Positions 22,170 to 33,770 are shown, numbered from the stretch's first letter. The stretch: 64,000 nt of DNA from Eutrigla gurnardus (GCA_963514095.1 OY741287.1:13536944-13600943); one strand, 5' to 3'. Numbers and translations: made by a program. Notes: generated from the sequence alone by a model not told the origin.

Positions 22170-23388
22170 ACCTCCTTAGAAGGAGAGAGTCCAGCCCTGA
22201 TGGCTTTTATATCTTACAGCTCTGTTTCTAAACACAGCTTTATTCTCAGGAAGATAAGAGAGAATCCAAAGCTGTAACTTCTCTGTGTGGAGAGCAACGT
22301 TTGTGGAGTCTCTGAGCAGAAGGAACAGAATAGAGGATCTGCAGATGATGATGTGTTTCTGCTTGAAAACATATTGAAAGTGTTGAACAATGGATAACAG
22401 TTGTTAGAGTGTATTCATGTAAATGTGATGTAACACTGCTGCAGGCTGTGGTGTTCTAAACATGTTCTGGTGTTACAGTTTATTTCAATTTCTTTGGCTC
22501 ATCTCTTGAAACTTTGTTAATATTCTCAGAACCTGATTTGTCTAAATAGCTTCCATGTTCCAACGCAACACCATAACTCACCTGCAAAAGGTCAGAACTC
22601 ACTCAAAACATTGAAGTCGTGCTTCAAAACAAAGTTAGTGTCTCATATAAAAAGTCTCTGCCCTCCAAATGAAAAGTTCCTTTGACCTCATGGAAACAAT
22701 GGTGGTCAGAATGTTTAGATGTTTTTCAGGACGGCAGTGGAGCCTGGAAATGTTCCTTATATCCACATTTCAGGTTTGTCCTATTTCTTTAGTTGACCCT
22801 GAATGTTTCCTCTACTAGAATGTTCTGTTTGTCCAGTGAACTGAACACTAAACTGAATACTATCCACATGCTGATTTCATCAGTACAAGTTTCTTTTACA
22901 GTATTACACACTGCACTCACGTTTCCATGGAAACGGTTACTTTATTTTTATTCATGTAAAACGATTGTCTTGACACCATCTCGGGTCCTTCCTCCTCTTC
23001 CTCTTCCTCCAGCGGGCAGTTGCCCTGTTCATTATGTACCTGAGCAGGTTCCTCCATGTTCAGACATTTTGGTAGAGAGAATAAGTCCCTACCTTCTGTC
23101 AAGATGTGTGTTGGAAATCAGAATATCAGAACTTGTTCCTGACACATCGAATTAAGAAATCCAAGGGAAGCGACTGAAAATGGAAAAAGCCTTCAATTCA
23201 TCCTTGATTAGTGAAACACCTGTTTCCATCTATAAAAATAGTATAGTATAGTATCAACTTTACCTTGATGCTCTGCAAAAAAGTAGAGTGTTTCTGAGCT
23301 ATACTCAGATGCCCCCGGCAGAGTCCTTGGCTGAGAAATGGGCCTTGGAAGATTATGGTATGGAAGGATCCTTTGGGTACGTTTTTAG
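22170..23388. other. No gene seen downstream of the SRCR exon
   Basis: I looked for a second SRCR or transmembrane exon with phase-1 borders and found none. A pyrimidine tract with cctcttcctcttcctccag at about 22990-23014 mimics an acceptor, but the frame after it shows no domain. Confidence 0.4.
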
Positions 23389-23548
23389 TAGTGCTGTCAA
23401 CATTAACGTGTTAATCTTTGCGTTAATTATGAAATATTTAACGCGTTAATTTTTTTTAACGAAATTAACGCAGCGTGTTTTGTTTACTTCCCGTAGCAGC
23501 TGACGTAAGACCTATGACGACGTGTGCCGCAAAGCCGTTAGCCATTAG

Positions 23549-23640
23549 TTTTTTTTTTATCAAATATTTATTTAACACAAAGCAAATAATGATGTACAGT
23601 CACTGAACATACCGTTACATCAAATCAACCCCCCCCCCCC

Positions 23641-23678
<38 letters not shown>

Positions 23679-24097
23679 TAGAATGAAAAATAAATCAAAT
23701 AAAACAAAAATAGAATCAGGACACAAAACAACAAAAAGGGGAAAAAACAAACCGAGAGGGGACTCGTGGAGCAGTTAATAAATAGCTATTGAGTAATTCA
23801 AGATGGGTGAAGCAAGTGGTTCAGACACACCATGGACCACAAGCATCAGAGTGAGACCTTCAGTGCTTCAGCCGTAGTGAGCCACATATTCACATTCGCC
23901 TCTTTGGCCCCATTTATATGGGCCGTCGACAGCTCCATATACGTAACATCAAGAAAAGTTAAAACCCACTGGCGGATGGTCAAAGTGTGGGGGGGCTTCC
24001 AGCGTACTGCGATCATTTTCTTAGCAGCTGTTAAACCTGCCAACATCACACGTTTCTGACGATCAGGGACTCGAAGTGCTGAAAGATCATTTAATAA
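23549..24097 (-). mobile_element. L1/Tx1-type LINE, 3' end
   Basis: A poly-T run at 23549-23558 is the poly(A) tail of the minus-strand LINE. The frame at 23846-24049 (AAKKMIAVRWKPPHTLT) is the C-terminal end of the Tx1/L1-type ORF2. A homopolymer/CA tract (23629-23674) lies in the 3' UTR. It continues at 25021 after a nested repeat. Confidence 0.75.
23629..23674. repeat. C-run and (CA)n microsatellite
   Basis: About 15 C followed by about 15 CA units within the LINE 3' UTR. Confidence 0.95.
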
Positions 24098-24926
24098 TTA
24101 AAACTGCGAGCAGTGATAACGGGCCCTCGCATGGCACGTAACTCGGTTAGTGCTACGGCCGCCTGACGTGTCGGACCGCCTGGCCTGGCCACCGCCACGG
24201 CGCGGGTTGTCCCCGGCCACCGCCACGGCTGGCGCCTGTCGTCCCTGGCCACCGCCACGGCTCGAGTCGTCCCCGGCCAACGCCACGGCTCGAGTCGTCC
24301 CCGGCCAACGCCACGGCTCGAGTCGTCCCCGGCCACCGCCACGGCTGGCGCCTGTCGTCCCCGGCCACCGCCACGGCTCGGGTCGTCCCCGTCCCCGTCC
24401 TGGCAACGCCCTTTGACTTATGTAAGACCTTTGGATGATTTTTCATCGTTGAGGCCTCTAGAACATGCTCGCAAAGTTTGGCAGGAATCGGATCAACGCT
24501 GTAGGAGCAGTTCCTTAAAATACGATACCCTATAATTGAAAAAACGTGAAAAATTTACTGTAGCGCCCCCGAGTGGTCAATTTTAATAAAACTTGAGAAT
24601 CCGATCTACGGTTTAGGAGTAGGTAGCAAAAACATGTTTTTCACAAAATTCAAAATGGCGGAAAATTTCGGTAGGCGGACATTAGTAGTCCCAATTGCAA
24701 TTTTGTAGAGCACACTTGCCTGCATATGTGTGAAAAATTGTGTGTCAATTGGAGTTACAGTGTGCTAGGGCTGACCTAAAACGCGTTAGGTGGCGCTAGA
24801 GAGCCACTTTTTTGTGGCCAACTCTGAAACCTTTAAAATATCAAATTTTTCGCCAGTCCCTATCTGCACGCCAATTTTGGTGAGCTAATTATTTTGCTAA
24901 GGCCCCCAAAAAGGCAGTTACTTTGC

Positions 24927-24963
<37 letters not shown>

Positions 24964-25014
24964 AATCGAATTTCAATAGGGCTTCGCTGCCCGACGTTGT
25001 CGGCGCTCGGGCCC
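24098..25014. mobile_element. Non-autonomous repeat nested in LINE, with minisatellite
   Basis: The insertion interrupts the LINE ORF2 between taataa at 24092-24097 and taataa at 25015-25020. It begins with gcgagcagtgataacgggccc and ends with cttcgctgcccgacgttgtcggcgctcgggccct, so ggg-ccc segments near the ends are complementary. It contains a gcgccccc-type body and an (AAT)n run at 24927-24963. The overall design matches the element at 58432-59385. Superfamily not identified. Confidence 0.7.
24186..24400. repeat. GC-rich minisatellite, 28/32-bp units, about 7 copies
   Basis: Units of 28 bases (ccccggccaccgccacggct + cgagtcgt) alternate with 32-base units ending ggcgcctgtcgt. Both strands are open in several frames, which produces long but meaningless Arg/Pro/Trp-rich frames. 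Confidence 0.9.
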
Positions 25015-26672
25015 TAATAACACTGTCTCTGATATGAGTGCCGTCAGCTCAGCAGCCACATCCTGCCAAAATCGCGCCACAGGGGGGGGGCACTCCCACA
25101 TCATGTGAAGGAAAGTGCCAGTGGCTATTAATGTACACAGGGTGCATGAGGGATCATTGATAACTTTCATAGAATGTAGCTTACGAGGGGTCAGGTAGGT
25201 CCTGTGTATAAAATTATGATGAATCTGCTGGTGGTCAGGATTTCGTGAGGCGAGTTTGATATTGACCCACACCTTGTCCCAATCAAAACCCTGATCCAAA
25301 CCGGGGACATCACCCCTCCATAACCTGTCTACTGGGAGCATTTTGTAGGTGGCCTCAAGTAGGTGTAAATATAGAGTGGATACCGTTCCCCTCGCAGCTC
25401 TTTTAGTAAGAATCAACTCGTGAAGTGGATGTGTAGGCAGTGGGTGCTGCCACAGTACCCCGTGTGCTTTAAGGGCTGCTCTCAGCTGTAAATAAAAAAG
25501 CTATTCTTAATGTCTTGAAAGGAAAGTAAACCATCCAAGCCAAAAATGTCACCCAAAAACTGTATCCCTCCCTTTTCCCACTGAGAATAGGTGACAGGTC
25601 TCCCCCCGATCAGTAAACCTTTATTATTAAAAATTGGAGACTGCATGTGCCATCTGCAAGATATATTACAAATCCTTTCCACTGAGCACCAGACCTGGAT
25701 CAGATGAGTCACAATGGGACCGAAACGTAATTGACTCTGTCTAACAGAGATATTCGCAAATAAAACATCTGCCAAAGACCACGGGTGCACCATTCCTTCT
25801 TCCATTGTACTCCAAGAAACTGCTGTCTGAGGGTCAAACCATGTAACAAGGGGTCTAAGAGTGAAGGACCAGTGGTAAAGTTTAAAGTTGGGCACCGCTA
25901 ATCCCCCATCTAATCTCCTGCTCTGGAGAGTGGCAGATCTAAGACGGGGTCTCTTCCCATTCTATATGAATTCCGACACAGCCGCATGAAGCTTACCATG
26001 GAGCTGACAAAATTTATTCTGGGCACTATATTCATTTTGACAATAGAAATACGTGCCTGGAGTCAGTTGGGCAGGCTGGCCCATCTTTCTAAGTCACTCA
26101 AGACTTCAGTGTCTCAGTATAATTGTGCTTCACAGTAAGATGTAGAGAAGAAAATATGTCAATTCCCAGATATTTAAAGTGTGTAGCTGAGGGAATATTG
26201 GAAGGCAAAGCAGAGGTCTTGGCTGCTTCATTCAAAGGCATCAAAGCTGATTTTGACCAATTGATTTTGAACCCTGATAGCGCGCCAAACTCATCCAACA
26301 ATGATAGGAGGTGGGGGGCAGACTGCAACGGATCTCCAAGAAAGTCTAAAATGTCGTCAGGGTAAAGAGCCAGGTGATGGTGTGCGTTGTGAACAGTTAT
26401 GGGTTTAATATCCACCGATAACCGAATCATCTGGGCCAAAGGTTCAAGCAACAGAGCGAACAGCGTTGGGCTTAAGGGGCAGCCCTGACGAGATTATCTA
26501 GACACTGGGAACAGAGTGGAGCAAATGTTACCTGTAAGAACCATTGCCGAGGGGTTTGAATATAACAACTGTATCATTTTTATAAAACCTTCCCCAAAGC
26601 CCATCGTCCCCAAAACCAACCACAAGAAAGACCACTCAAGGCGGTCGAACGCCTTCATGGCGTCCAGGGATA
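24973..26672 (-). mobile_element. L1/Tx1-type LINE, RT and C-terminal part
   Basis: Minus frames in order: a segment at 26520-26690 with LDAMKAFDRLEWSFLWLVLG (RT palm), then 26098-26451 with a degenerate active site (LYPDDILDFL, where YADD is expected) and FKINWSKSALMPLN. These are followed by 25482-25895 (thumb and connection) and 24973-25416 with DPSCTLCTLIATGTFLHMMW, the Cys-rich region expected before the end of ORF2. A damaged active site plus a stop at about 26490 show the copy is inactive. Confidence 0.8.
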
Positions 26673-28984
26673 AAACGTCAACAACTCAAAACCTACAATA
26701 ATACAGTCAAAAAGGCACGAATTTCACATTTCTCACAACTCATCACCATCAATAAAAACAACCCCCGGTTCCTCTTCTCCACTTTTGATATTTTAACAGG
26801 GACTAATTCTAATAACATTTTTAAGAGACCCACAGATGATCTTTGCGAGAACTTTGCAGACCACTTCAGAACCAAAATCAAGGACATCAGATCCTACCTT
26901 TTATCCCATCAACTTTTAACTGTTAACACTGAACTGTTGTCCTTGCCTGAGGTAACACTGGAGAGTTTTGCCCTGGTTGATGCAAGGACACTTGGTCGAG
27001 TTTTCTCCCAAGTAAACCCAACAACCTGCCTTTTAGATCCCATTCCCACATCACTTTTAAAACCGTTTTATGGATTCTTCGAGGAACAGTTTTTAAACAT
27101 CATGAATTGCTCTCTTCAGACGGGTGTCTTCCCCAGCGCCTTTAAAACGGCGGTGGTGAAGCCCCTTCTGAAGAAGAGCAATTTAGATCCAAGTGTTTTT
27201 AATAACTACTGACCTGTATCCAACTTACCATTTTTAAGTAAAATTTTAGAAAAACTGTTTTTAACCAAGTTAATGACTTTTTAAACAGAATTAACATTTT
27301 AGAGAAGCATCAGTCTGGTTTTAGGAAAAACCACAGTACCGAGTCAGCACAAAAGATTTTAAACGACATCAGGTGGAATTTTGATAATAAAAAGCTCACA
27401 GTGTTGGTTCTACTGGATCTAAGCGCAGCTTTTGATACAGTAGACCATCACATTTTATTAAATAGGCTCAGACACCTGGTGGGCATCTCTGGTACTGTTC
27501 TTAACTGGTTTTGTTCTTATCTCACAGACCGATGCTTTTATGTAAGTATGGATACATGTTCCTCAGGAACCCATGAAATTGGATGTGGGGTTCCCCAAGG
27601 GTCAATTTTAGGTCCACTTCTTTTAATCTTTACATGCTGCCCCTTGGGGACATCATCAGGAGGCACGGCATCAGCTTCCATAGTTATGCTGACGATACGC
27701 AACTGTATATCGCCGTGTCTCCTGATGACACAGGGCCAATTGACGCCCTTTTTAACTGTATTTTAGACATCAAGTCATGGATGGCAGAGAATTTCCTACA
27801 GCTCAACCAGGACAAGACTGAGGTTTTAGTTATAGGTCCTGAAGGCCAGAGAGAGAAACTTTTACCAAAACTACAAGATCTTAAACCAGCACAGTCAGTA
27901 AAAAATCTGGGCATGATTTTTGACTCTGAGCTGAATTTTATTCCACATATCAAAAATAGGTTTTTATCATCTTAAGAACATAGCCAGAGTCCGCCCGTTT
28001 CTCTCTCAGGCCAGTACGGAGGTGCTGATGCATGCTTTTATCTCCTGTCGTTTAGATTATTGTAATGCCCTGCTCTCTCGTCTTCCCAAAAAGAGTATTT
28101 TAAATCTCCAACTATTACAGAACTCAGCTGCACGCGTGCTGACGAGGACCAGAGGGTGGGAGCACATTACACCAGTTTTAGCGTCGCTGCATTGGCTCCC
28201 CCGTTCTTCTACTAGTTTTTAAATGTCTTAACGGCCTTGCGCCCTCTTATTTAGCTGACCTGCTTTAACCATATCAACCCTCGCGCACCCTGAGGTCCTC
28301 TGGCACCGGCCTTTTATCCATACCAAAACCCAGAACTAAAACCCATAGTGAGGTGGCATTTAGTTACTATGGCCCCCACCTGTGAAGCAGCCTGCCAGAG
28401 AGCCTCAGGACCGCAAAGACAGTTGATATTTTTAAAGGAAGGTTAAAGACACACATTTTTAATCAGGCTTTTAAATAGTATTTTAAATTTTTCTTAACGT
28501 TCTTATGTGATTTTATCTTATTTTATATTTTTGCTTCTATCTTGTTTTTAGATGATATTGATCTTAAATAATTTTAGTTGTTTTACTTATCATTGGTATT
28601 GTTTTATTTTATTATCTTATATATTTTTATCCTTTTAGCTGGTCACTCTATTTACTTATTTTTTCATGTTTTTTTAATCCAATCTTATGTTTTTAGTTTT
28701 TAGCTTTAACTCCAGTGTTTCCTCAAGGGGGTCTTCCACACTGGGAGCTGTGTCTGGGCTGCTGCTGGGGGCCCTGTCCCTGGGTCCCTTCGGCTCGGCT
28801 GACTGTTGTCTGTCGGTGTCGGGGGGCCTGGGTACTGATGCCCCCTGTGGCACAGCCTGCGACTCCTCCCCGTGTGGATGGCCTCAAAGATAGCGTTTCC
28901 TCAATCATCAGTGTCATGCCATGTCTCCCTATTGTCAGTAGTGAGAGTGTGCAGGTGTGTGTGTTTGTGTGTGTGTGCGGACAT
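26673..28984 (+). mobile_element. L2-type LINE inserted into the L1-type LINE
   Basis: Plus-strand RT in several frames. 26937-27212 has LLDPIPTSLLKPF and FKTAVVKPLLKKSNLDPS, ending in a TGA where the conserved RP is expected. 27401-27766 has VLLDLSAAFDTVDHHILLNR and CGVPQGSILGPLL. 27583-27975 has SYADDTQLYIAVS and NFLQLNQDKTEVLVIG. 28022-28222 has SCRLDYCNALLSRLPKKS. The 3' part (28230-28984) is T-rich UTR with a GT-rich patch near 28955. The L1 sequence resumes at about 28985. Confidence 0.8.
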
Positions 28985-30780
28985 TGTCAGAGGCCAGACG
29001 GGACTTCATGAAGCCGGTCTTGTCACAATGAACTAGTGATGATACATGAGGTTGCAGGTGGCGGGAGATTGCCTTGGCATATATTTTAACATTGGCATTC
29101 AACAGACTAAGGGGCCTATAATTACCACATTCTGGGTAATTCTGGGTGACTTGCCCCTTTGCATACTGAGCACCGCCTTCTTAAGTTCTTCAAGCAAGAT
29201 TGATTTTGCTAAGTCATTCGCCTCCTCCACTGCAAGACGAGGTAACTTCAATCGAGCCAGAAAGTTGTCACATTTGTCTTTGTCTCGAGATGTGTTTGAT
29301 TTGTACAGGTCAGAGTAAAAACTAGGAAAGGCATTGTTGATCTGCGTCGGGTCTGTGGTGACAGCGGTAATTTGACTAACGAAATATCTGAGAACTGCTC
29401 ATTTGACCTAATCCTCATCGCCAACAGGTGGCTGGGCCTTGAACCATGAAAGTAATACCCGTTGCCTGGTCCTGTGGATTAAAAACTCTGACTGGCGTCT
29501 GAGGATGATGTTAATTTCTTTTTTGACCACCTCTCGCTGTGAGACTACCTGTTCCGAAAAATTAGCAGACAACGCAGATTCTAGTTTTGCTAGTTTGCAT
29601 TCCAATTCATGCAACCTACAAACCCGGGCCTTTCGCTGGTTAGAGGCAAACAGTGTGGCATTACTCCTGATAAAACCTTTAATTGAATCCCAAAGTATTC
29701 TAGGATCATCGACCGAGTCAACATTAAACTCCAAGAATTCCTTAAGCTTTCCTGTAAATTGTGTCCTAAATTCCTCCTGTTTTAACAGGGTTGTGTTGAG
29801 GCGCCATTTCGGTGCGCGAGAGGAAGTGCTGATGAGCATCGCCGAGCAGAGTGCACCTTTGTGATCGGAGAGGGCTATGGGAAGCAGAGATACATTGTGA
29901 ATATTATGAAATAGTTTAGGGGATGCAAATATATAGTCGATTCTTGAGCAAGATTTGTGTCGAGCAAAGAAAAAGGAATAGTCACTGGTTGAAGGGTTTG
30001 TCAAACACCACAAATCTATAAGCCCCAGGCTGTAAGCCCAAGCCTGCAAATCTGCAAACGCCAATTTCTGATCCCTTGTCTCAGATTTACCTGTCCTATC
30101 ACTAGCCGCCTTCCAGACCGCGTTGAAGTCTCCCCCCACAATGAACGAGTAATCCAGCATACTACTTGACCAATTGTAGTAAAAAACTCTAGGCTATTTT
30201 CCTGTTACTACAGTAATTTCAGTCTTAACAATTGTAAGCCTGCCCTCTGCATCAGACCATGTGTCTTGAATTTTCAGTCCGAGGCTACGTCTGACTACGA
30301 TAGCCACACCCTTGGTCTTCGTTCCAGATGTGGAGGAAGCTATCACATTGTAATGTTTATCCGCAAGACGTCTAATATCAGCAGCCAAGAGATGCGTCTC
30401 CTGTATTAATGCTACGTCAATTCGCCTCCTGCGTAATAAACCCAGTGTCCTAATCCTTTTGTGAGGGCTATTCAAACCGCATGCGTTCCAACTCAAAAAA
30501 TTAAGTTCAGGCATAATTTAGGGCGTTGGCCTCTATAGTCGATGGCGACAGAAACATGAGGAAGGCACCCGTGACCATCTGAAAAAATGAACCCAGACAG
30601 ATACCGCAACAACTTAATCCAGTCGAGCCCCTCTCTCTCCGCACAAAAAAAAGTAAACACATAATCCACAGTGTGAGGAGCTCCACATTAAAACAAATAG
30701 AAAAAAGGAAAAAACAAAACAAACAAGACAACAACAACAACAAATATGTTTAAACCCGCCCCCCACCCAGTCCAACCCCC
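28985..30780 (-). mobile_element. L1/Tx1-type LINE, endonuclease and N-terminal RT
   Basis: 30194-30514 begins MPELNFLSWNACGLNSPHKR and contains ALIQETH, the start of the L1-type endonuclease. 29408-30160 contains VGGDFNAVW, SRIDYIFAS and LSDHKGAL, the remaining catalytic motifs (D..N, D..SDH), then a coiled-coil-like linker. Frames near 29050-29300 encode the RT entry. Upstream (30515-30780) is probably ORF2 leader. The two frames are separated by a short disruption at about 30170-30190. Confidence 0.8.
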
Positions 30781-30784
30781 AAAG

Positions 30785-31650
30785 AGAGCAAGAACATCTG
30801 TTTGCTTTTGTCTATGAAATATGGATATTCTTTTGATTAGTGTCCATGGGCGTTTTTTTTGCCAGCAATGGTCCTTTCCTCTCCCTGCCCTAAATATGTG
30901 TGGATATAGTGTACTTCTTCTGTACCATTTATGTATTTAACTTTCTCTTTCACTGCAATAACACTTTGACTCTCCTTTTCTCTGATTTGAACTCCACTGT
31001 GTCTCCCGTTTGGGCAAACACAACGACTCACGGCCAAGCGTAAATCAGGCTTTCCGATTGGCTGTAAAAGCCGCTACGGGAGCCAATACAAATTTCCGAT
31101 GCATAAACGTGACTCTATACGTCACGAGCAAGATGGCGGATAAATATAATGATCGATATACATAAACAAAACGAAGAAATGCGCCGCGGAAATGAGGAGA
31201 CATCTAGTCACATCTTTACAACTTTACGCATTTGTTTTGTTGTCAGAAATAAATCGCTCGCATGGACAAGCAGGGTACCATTGGTTAGCCCCGTTTCTCT
31301 AGTTTAAGAGGAAATCACCCGCATGTTTCTAGCGCAAACCATTACGGAGTTATGACGCTCTAAAGAAAACATGATTATTTGTAGCGTATACGCCACAATG
31401 GGTCTCAGAGGGTTAACTAACTAACCGTGGAACTTGTACCGACGTACCGACGTGTTTAGCTACAAATCACCGCAATCTTGTTGTTTTTTATAAATAAACT
31501 TGTCATTCAAAGGCCCTCACAACGATGTGCTCACCTCACTCCCGACGCAGTTGGGAAGTGACGAACCCGTCCGGACAAGTTCCTCGGTGCTAGTGCTACC
31601 TTGACCTGCCGCTGCCAAGTAGCCTACAAGTCATTCAATGGGCCAAATTT
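30785..31650. other. No gene seen
   Basis: Unclassified sequence with CpGs around 31000-31300. A ttaa follows gtctcagaggg at about 31405, the kind of junction expected at a piggyBac-type end, but I did not find a partner end. Confidence 0.3.
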
Positions 31651-32212
31651 TAAATGCTCGCGCATTGAATTGCCACTCAGAACCTCAGAATTAATTGCGT
31701 TAATTTTTATAACGCGTTAATTTGCAGTGTAATTAATTAATCTAATTAATCTAGACTGACAGCCCTAATTACAATATTACTGTCTTTGAATTGTAAAGCA
31801 TTACACTACTTTTACATTACTTTTGCATTACTTTTCGCCAAAATAAAAGGAAATATGGATTTTTTTGTTCTCAATAGATCTTGTTTTCAATGCAGCTCAA
31901 TCCGTGTATCATTCGTTCATTCGTTTTTCAAAATAAAACCAAAAATAAAAAAATGAAAAAACGACTCTTATTCTCAGTATTTGTTTCAAAACAAAACAAA
32001 AATGAAAAAAAAAAAACGGATAACGACTCGTTTTACGATTTCCGACAAGTCTTTTTCGCCTGAGTTGGTGTTGAGCACAGAATCTTCTCACTGACATTTC
32101 CGAGCATCTCTGAACACCTAACTTCTGCAGCGCGGTGGAAATCTCGGCATGCGTTTTGCCACAGCCAATCAGCGACGAGTTCAAGCCGACAGACAGATGA
32201 GCTGAGATGGAC

Positions 32213-32413
32213 GGGCTGCATTCCCAAACAACCCGACTCGGGAAGACCGGACCCCGGCACGACGGGGGCCATAACCATCCACGGGCTGAGCCTCGATCAG
32301 AAGGACTCAGGCCCCCGAGCGACACCGGGCAAGCGGTCTTCCGTACGCCACATTTACGACGGGGATTCGGCGCTGGGCTCTTCGCTCGCCGCTACTGAGG
32401 GAATCCTAGATAA

Positions 32414-32450
<37 letters not shown>

Positions 32451-32476
32451 TGGGTTGTCTCATCTGATCTGAGGTC
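32213..32476 (-). rRNA. 28S rRNA 5' fragment captured in transposon (copy 1)
   Basis: The minus strand reads from the 28S 5' end (gacctcagatcagacgagac, then ccgctgaatttaagcatatta) through ggcgagcgaagaggg to gggaatgcagccc, where similarity stops. It shares with copy 2 changes that differ from functional 28S as I remember it (tatctagg for taaccagg) and lacks the first variable loop. It is not a working rRNA gene. Confidence 0.9.
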
Positions 32477-32640
32477 TAGTCGAATGTGGTCCCGACTCTC
32501 CCTGGGGAGAGGTGCGAGGGACGTGGCTCCCGGAGGAGGCTCACGGACTCTGGCATCGGGTACCCCGAGGCGGAGGAGGAGGGTCCGCCGGTCCCCCCGC
32601 CGGCGCTGCCCTCGTTTCCCCCGCTAGAGCGGCACCGGTT
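32477..32640 (-). rRNA. Probable ITS2 3' part, captured (copy 1)
   Basis: GC-rich sequence directly upstream of the 28S start, including cctcgcacctctccccaggg. It occupies the place of ITS2 and is nearly identical to 33130-33294. Confidence 0.6.
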
Positions 32641-32744
32641 CAAAAATGAGCGCCATGCGCGGATGACACGAATAGTCCAAAATGATCAAGCGGCGCGATA
32701 CACGCGTCTCACGCGATTGTAGTCGCGTCCGGTGTGAACGCCGC

Positions 32745-32820
32745 ATTATCTTTTCTCATAATTACGAGATCCTGATTTCATAATTACGAGATCTTTTCTC
32801 GTAATTACGAGATAAGGCGT
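32745..32820. repeat. Palindromic ctcgtaattacgag block in copy 1
   Basis: Three overlapping cataattacgag / ctcgtaattacgag palindromes lie in 60 bases, unique to copy 1. Confidence 0.7.
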
Positions 32821-33129
32821 CCAATTTTTTTTTTATCCAGTGAATGCAATGCGCTTCTGTAGATAACGACCATTATCCAATTTTTACATTTTTCATGTGA
32901 GCACAAAATCGGGAATCGAAAAAACGAGTCGTTATCCGTTTTTTTCATTTTGGTTTTGGAAACAAATACTGAGAATAAGAGTCGTTTTTTCGTTTTTTTA
33001 TTTTTGGTTTTATTTTGAAAAACGAATGAACGAATGATACACGGATTCAGCTCATTACAAATCCGTGTATCATTCGCCGCTTGATCATTTTGGACTATTC
33101 GCGTCATTCGCGCATGACGCTCATTTTTG

Positions 33130-33294
33130 AACCGGTGCCGCTCTGGCGGGGGAAACGAGGGCAGCGCCGGCGGGGGGAGCCGGCGGACCCTCCTCCTCCG
33201 CCTCGGGGTACCCGATGCCAGAGTCCGTGAGCCTCCTCTGGGAGCCACGTCCCTCGCACCTCTCCCCAGGGAGAGTCGGGACCACATTCGACTA
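33130..33294 (+). rRNA. Probable ITS2 3' part, captured (copy 2)
   Basis: GC-rich stretch ending at the 28S start, containing gccggcggaccctcctcctc. It matches the copy-1 segment apart from single-base differences. Confidence 0.6.
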
Positions 33295-33576
33295 GACCTC
33301 AGATCAGACGAGACAACCCGCTGAATTTAAGCATATTAATAAGCGGAGGAAAAGAAACTATCTAGGATTCCCTCAGTAGCGGCGAGCGAAGAGGGAATAG
33401 CCCAGCGCTGAATCCCCGTCGTAAATGTGGCGTACGGAAGACCGCTTGCCCGGTGTCGCTCGGGGGCCTGAGTCCTTCTGATCGAGGCTCAGCCCGTGGA
33501 CGGTGTGAGGCCGGTAACGGCCCCCGTCGTGCCGGGGTCCGGTCTTCCCGAGTCGGGTTGTTTGGGAATGCAGCCC
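33295..33576 (+). rRNA. 28S rRNA 5' fragment captured in transposon (copy 2)
   Basis: About 280 bases from the 28S 5' end (gacctcagatcagacgagac) to gggaatgcagccc, including the universal gctgaatttaagcatatta block. It is longer than copy 1 by a ggtgtgaggccggtaac segment. After gcagccc the sequence switches to transposon sequence. Confidence 0.92.
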
Positions 33577-33604
33577 GTCCATCTCAGCTCATCTGTCTGT
33601 CGGC

Positions 33605-33770
33605 TTGAACTCGTCGCTGATTGGCTGTGGCAAAACGCATGCCGAGATTTCCACCGCGCTGCAGAAGTTAGGTGTTCAGAGATGCTCGGAAATGTCAGTG
33701 AGAAGATTCTGTGCTCAACACCAACTCAGGCGAAAAAGACTTGTGAGCACAAAATCGGAAATGGTAAAAA
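33605..33770 (+). CDS. Helix-turn-helix-like fragment beside the captured 28S
   Basis: The frame reads IGCGKTHAEISTALQKLGVQ and continues with SEMSVRRFCAQHQLRRKRLV, the pattern of a DNA-binding helix-turn-helix at the start of a transposase. The same frame is present on the minus strand in copy 1 (about 32045-32205). It probably shows which autonomous transposase family produced the element. Only this part remains. Confidence 0.5.

Larger units (their letters stand above)
23389..31768. mobile_element. Paired ends of a hAT family, interior filled by LINEs
   Basis: 23389 starts TAGTGCTGTCAAC followed by ttaacg-rich sequence. 31650-31768 carries the complementary type of end (taacgcgttaatttgc...gactgacagccct). 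Such ends are widespread in vertebrate hAT elements. The two may be halves of one non-autonomous copy in which the L1-type LINE landed. I do not find matching 8-bp duplications, so this pairing is an inference. Confidence 0.4.
31899..33047 (-). mobile_element. rDNA-carrying transposon, copy 1 (6-bp TSD cagctc)
   Basis: Terminal inverted repeats AATCCGTGTATCATTCG.. and ..CGAATGATACACGGATT extend for about 90 bases. Perfect 6-bp target duplications cagctc lie at 31893-31898 and 33048-33053. From the left, the interior has a helix-turn-helix-like reading frame (minus), the 28S 5' fragment (minus), probable ITS2, a palindromic ctcgtaattacgag block (32755-32815), and the right terminal repeat. Six-base duplications and this layout suggest a non-autonomous member of a DDE superfamily such as IS3EU; that assignment is tentative. 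Confidence 0.85.

Noticed and set aside
22917..23160. Second exon of the SRCR gene after a pyrimidine tract.
   Set aside because: There is an acceptor-like tract but no SRCR or membrane segment in any frame, and no phase-1 donor.
24091..24446. Long Arg/Trp/Pro-rich frames on both strands.
   Set aside because: They are translations of a GC-rich minisatellite; every frame is open because of unit composition.
32213..33576. A working rRNA gene or an end of the rDNA array.
   Set aside because: Only the 28S 5' end is present, with shared changes, inside terminal repeats and target duplications. The order does not continue into 28S proper.
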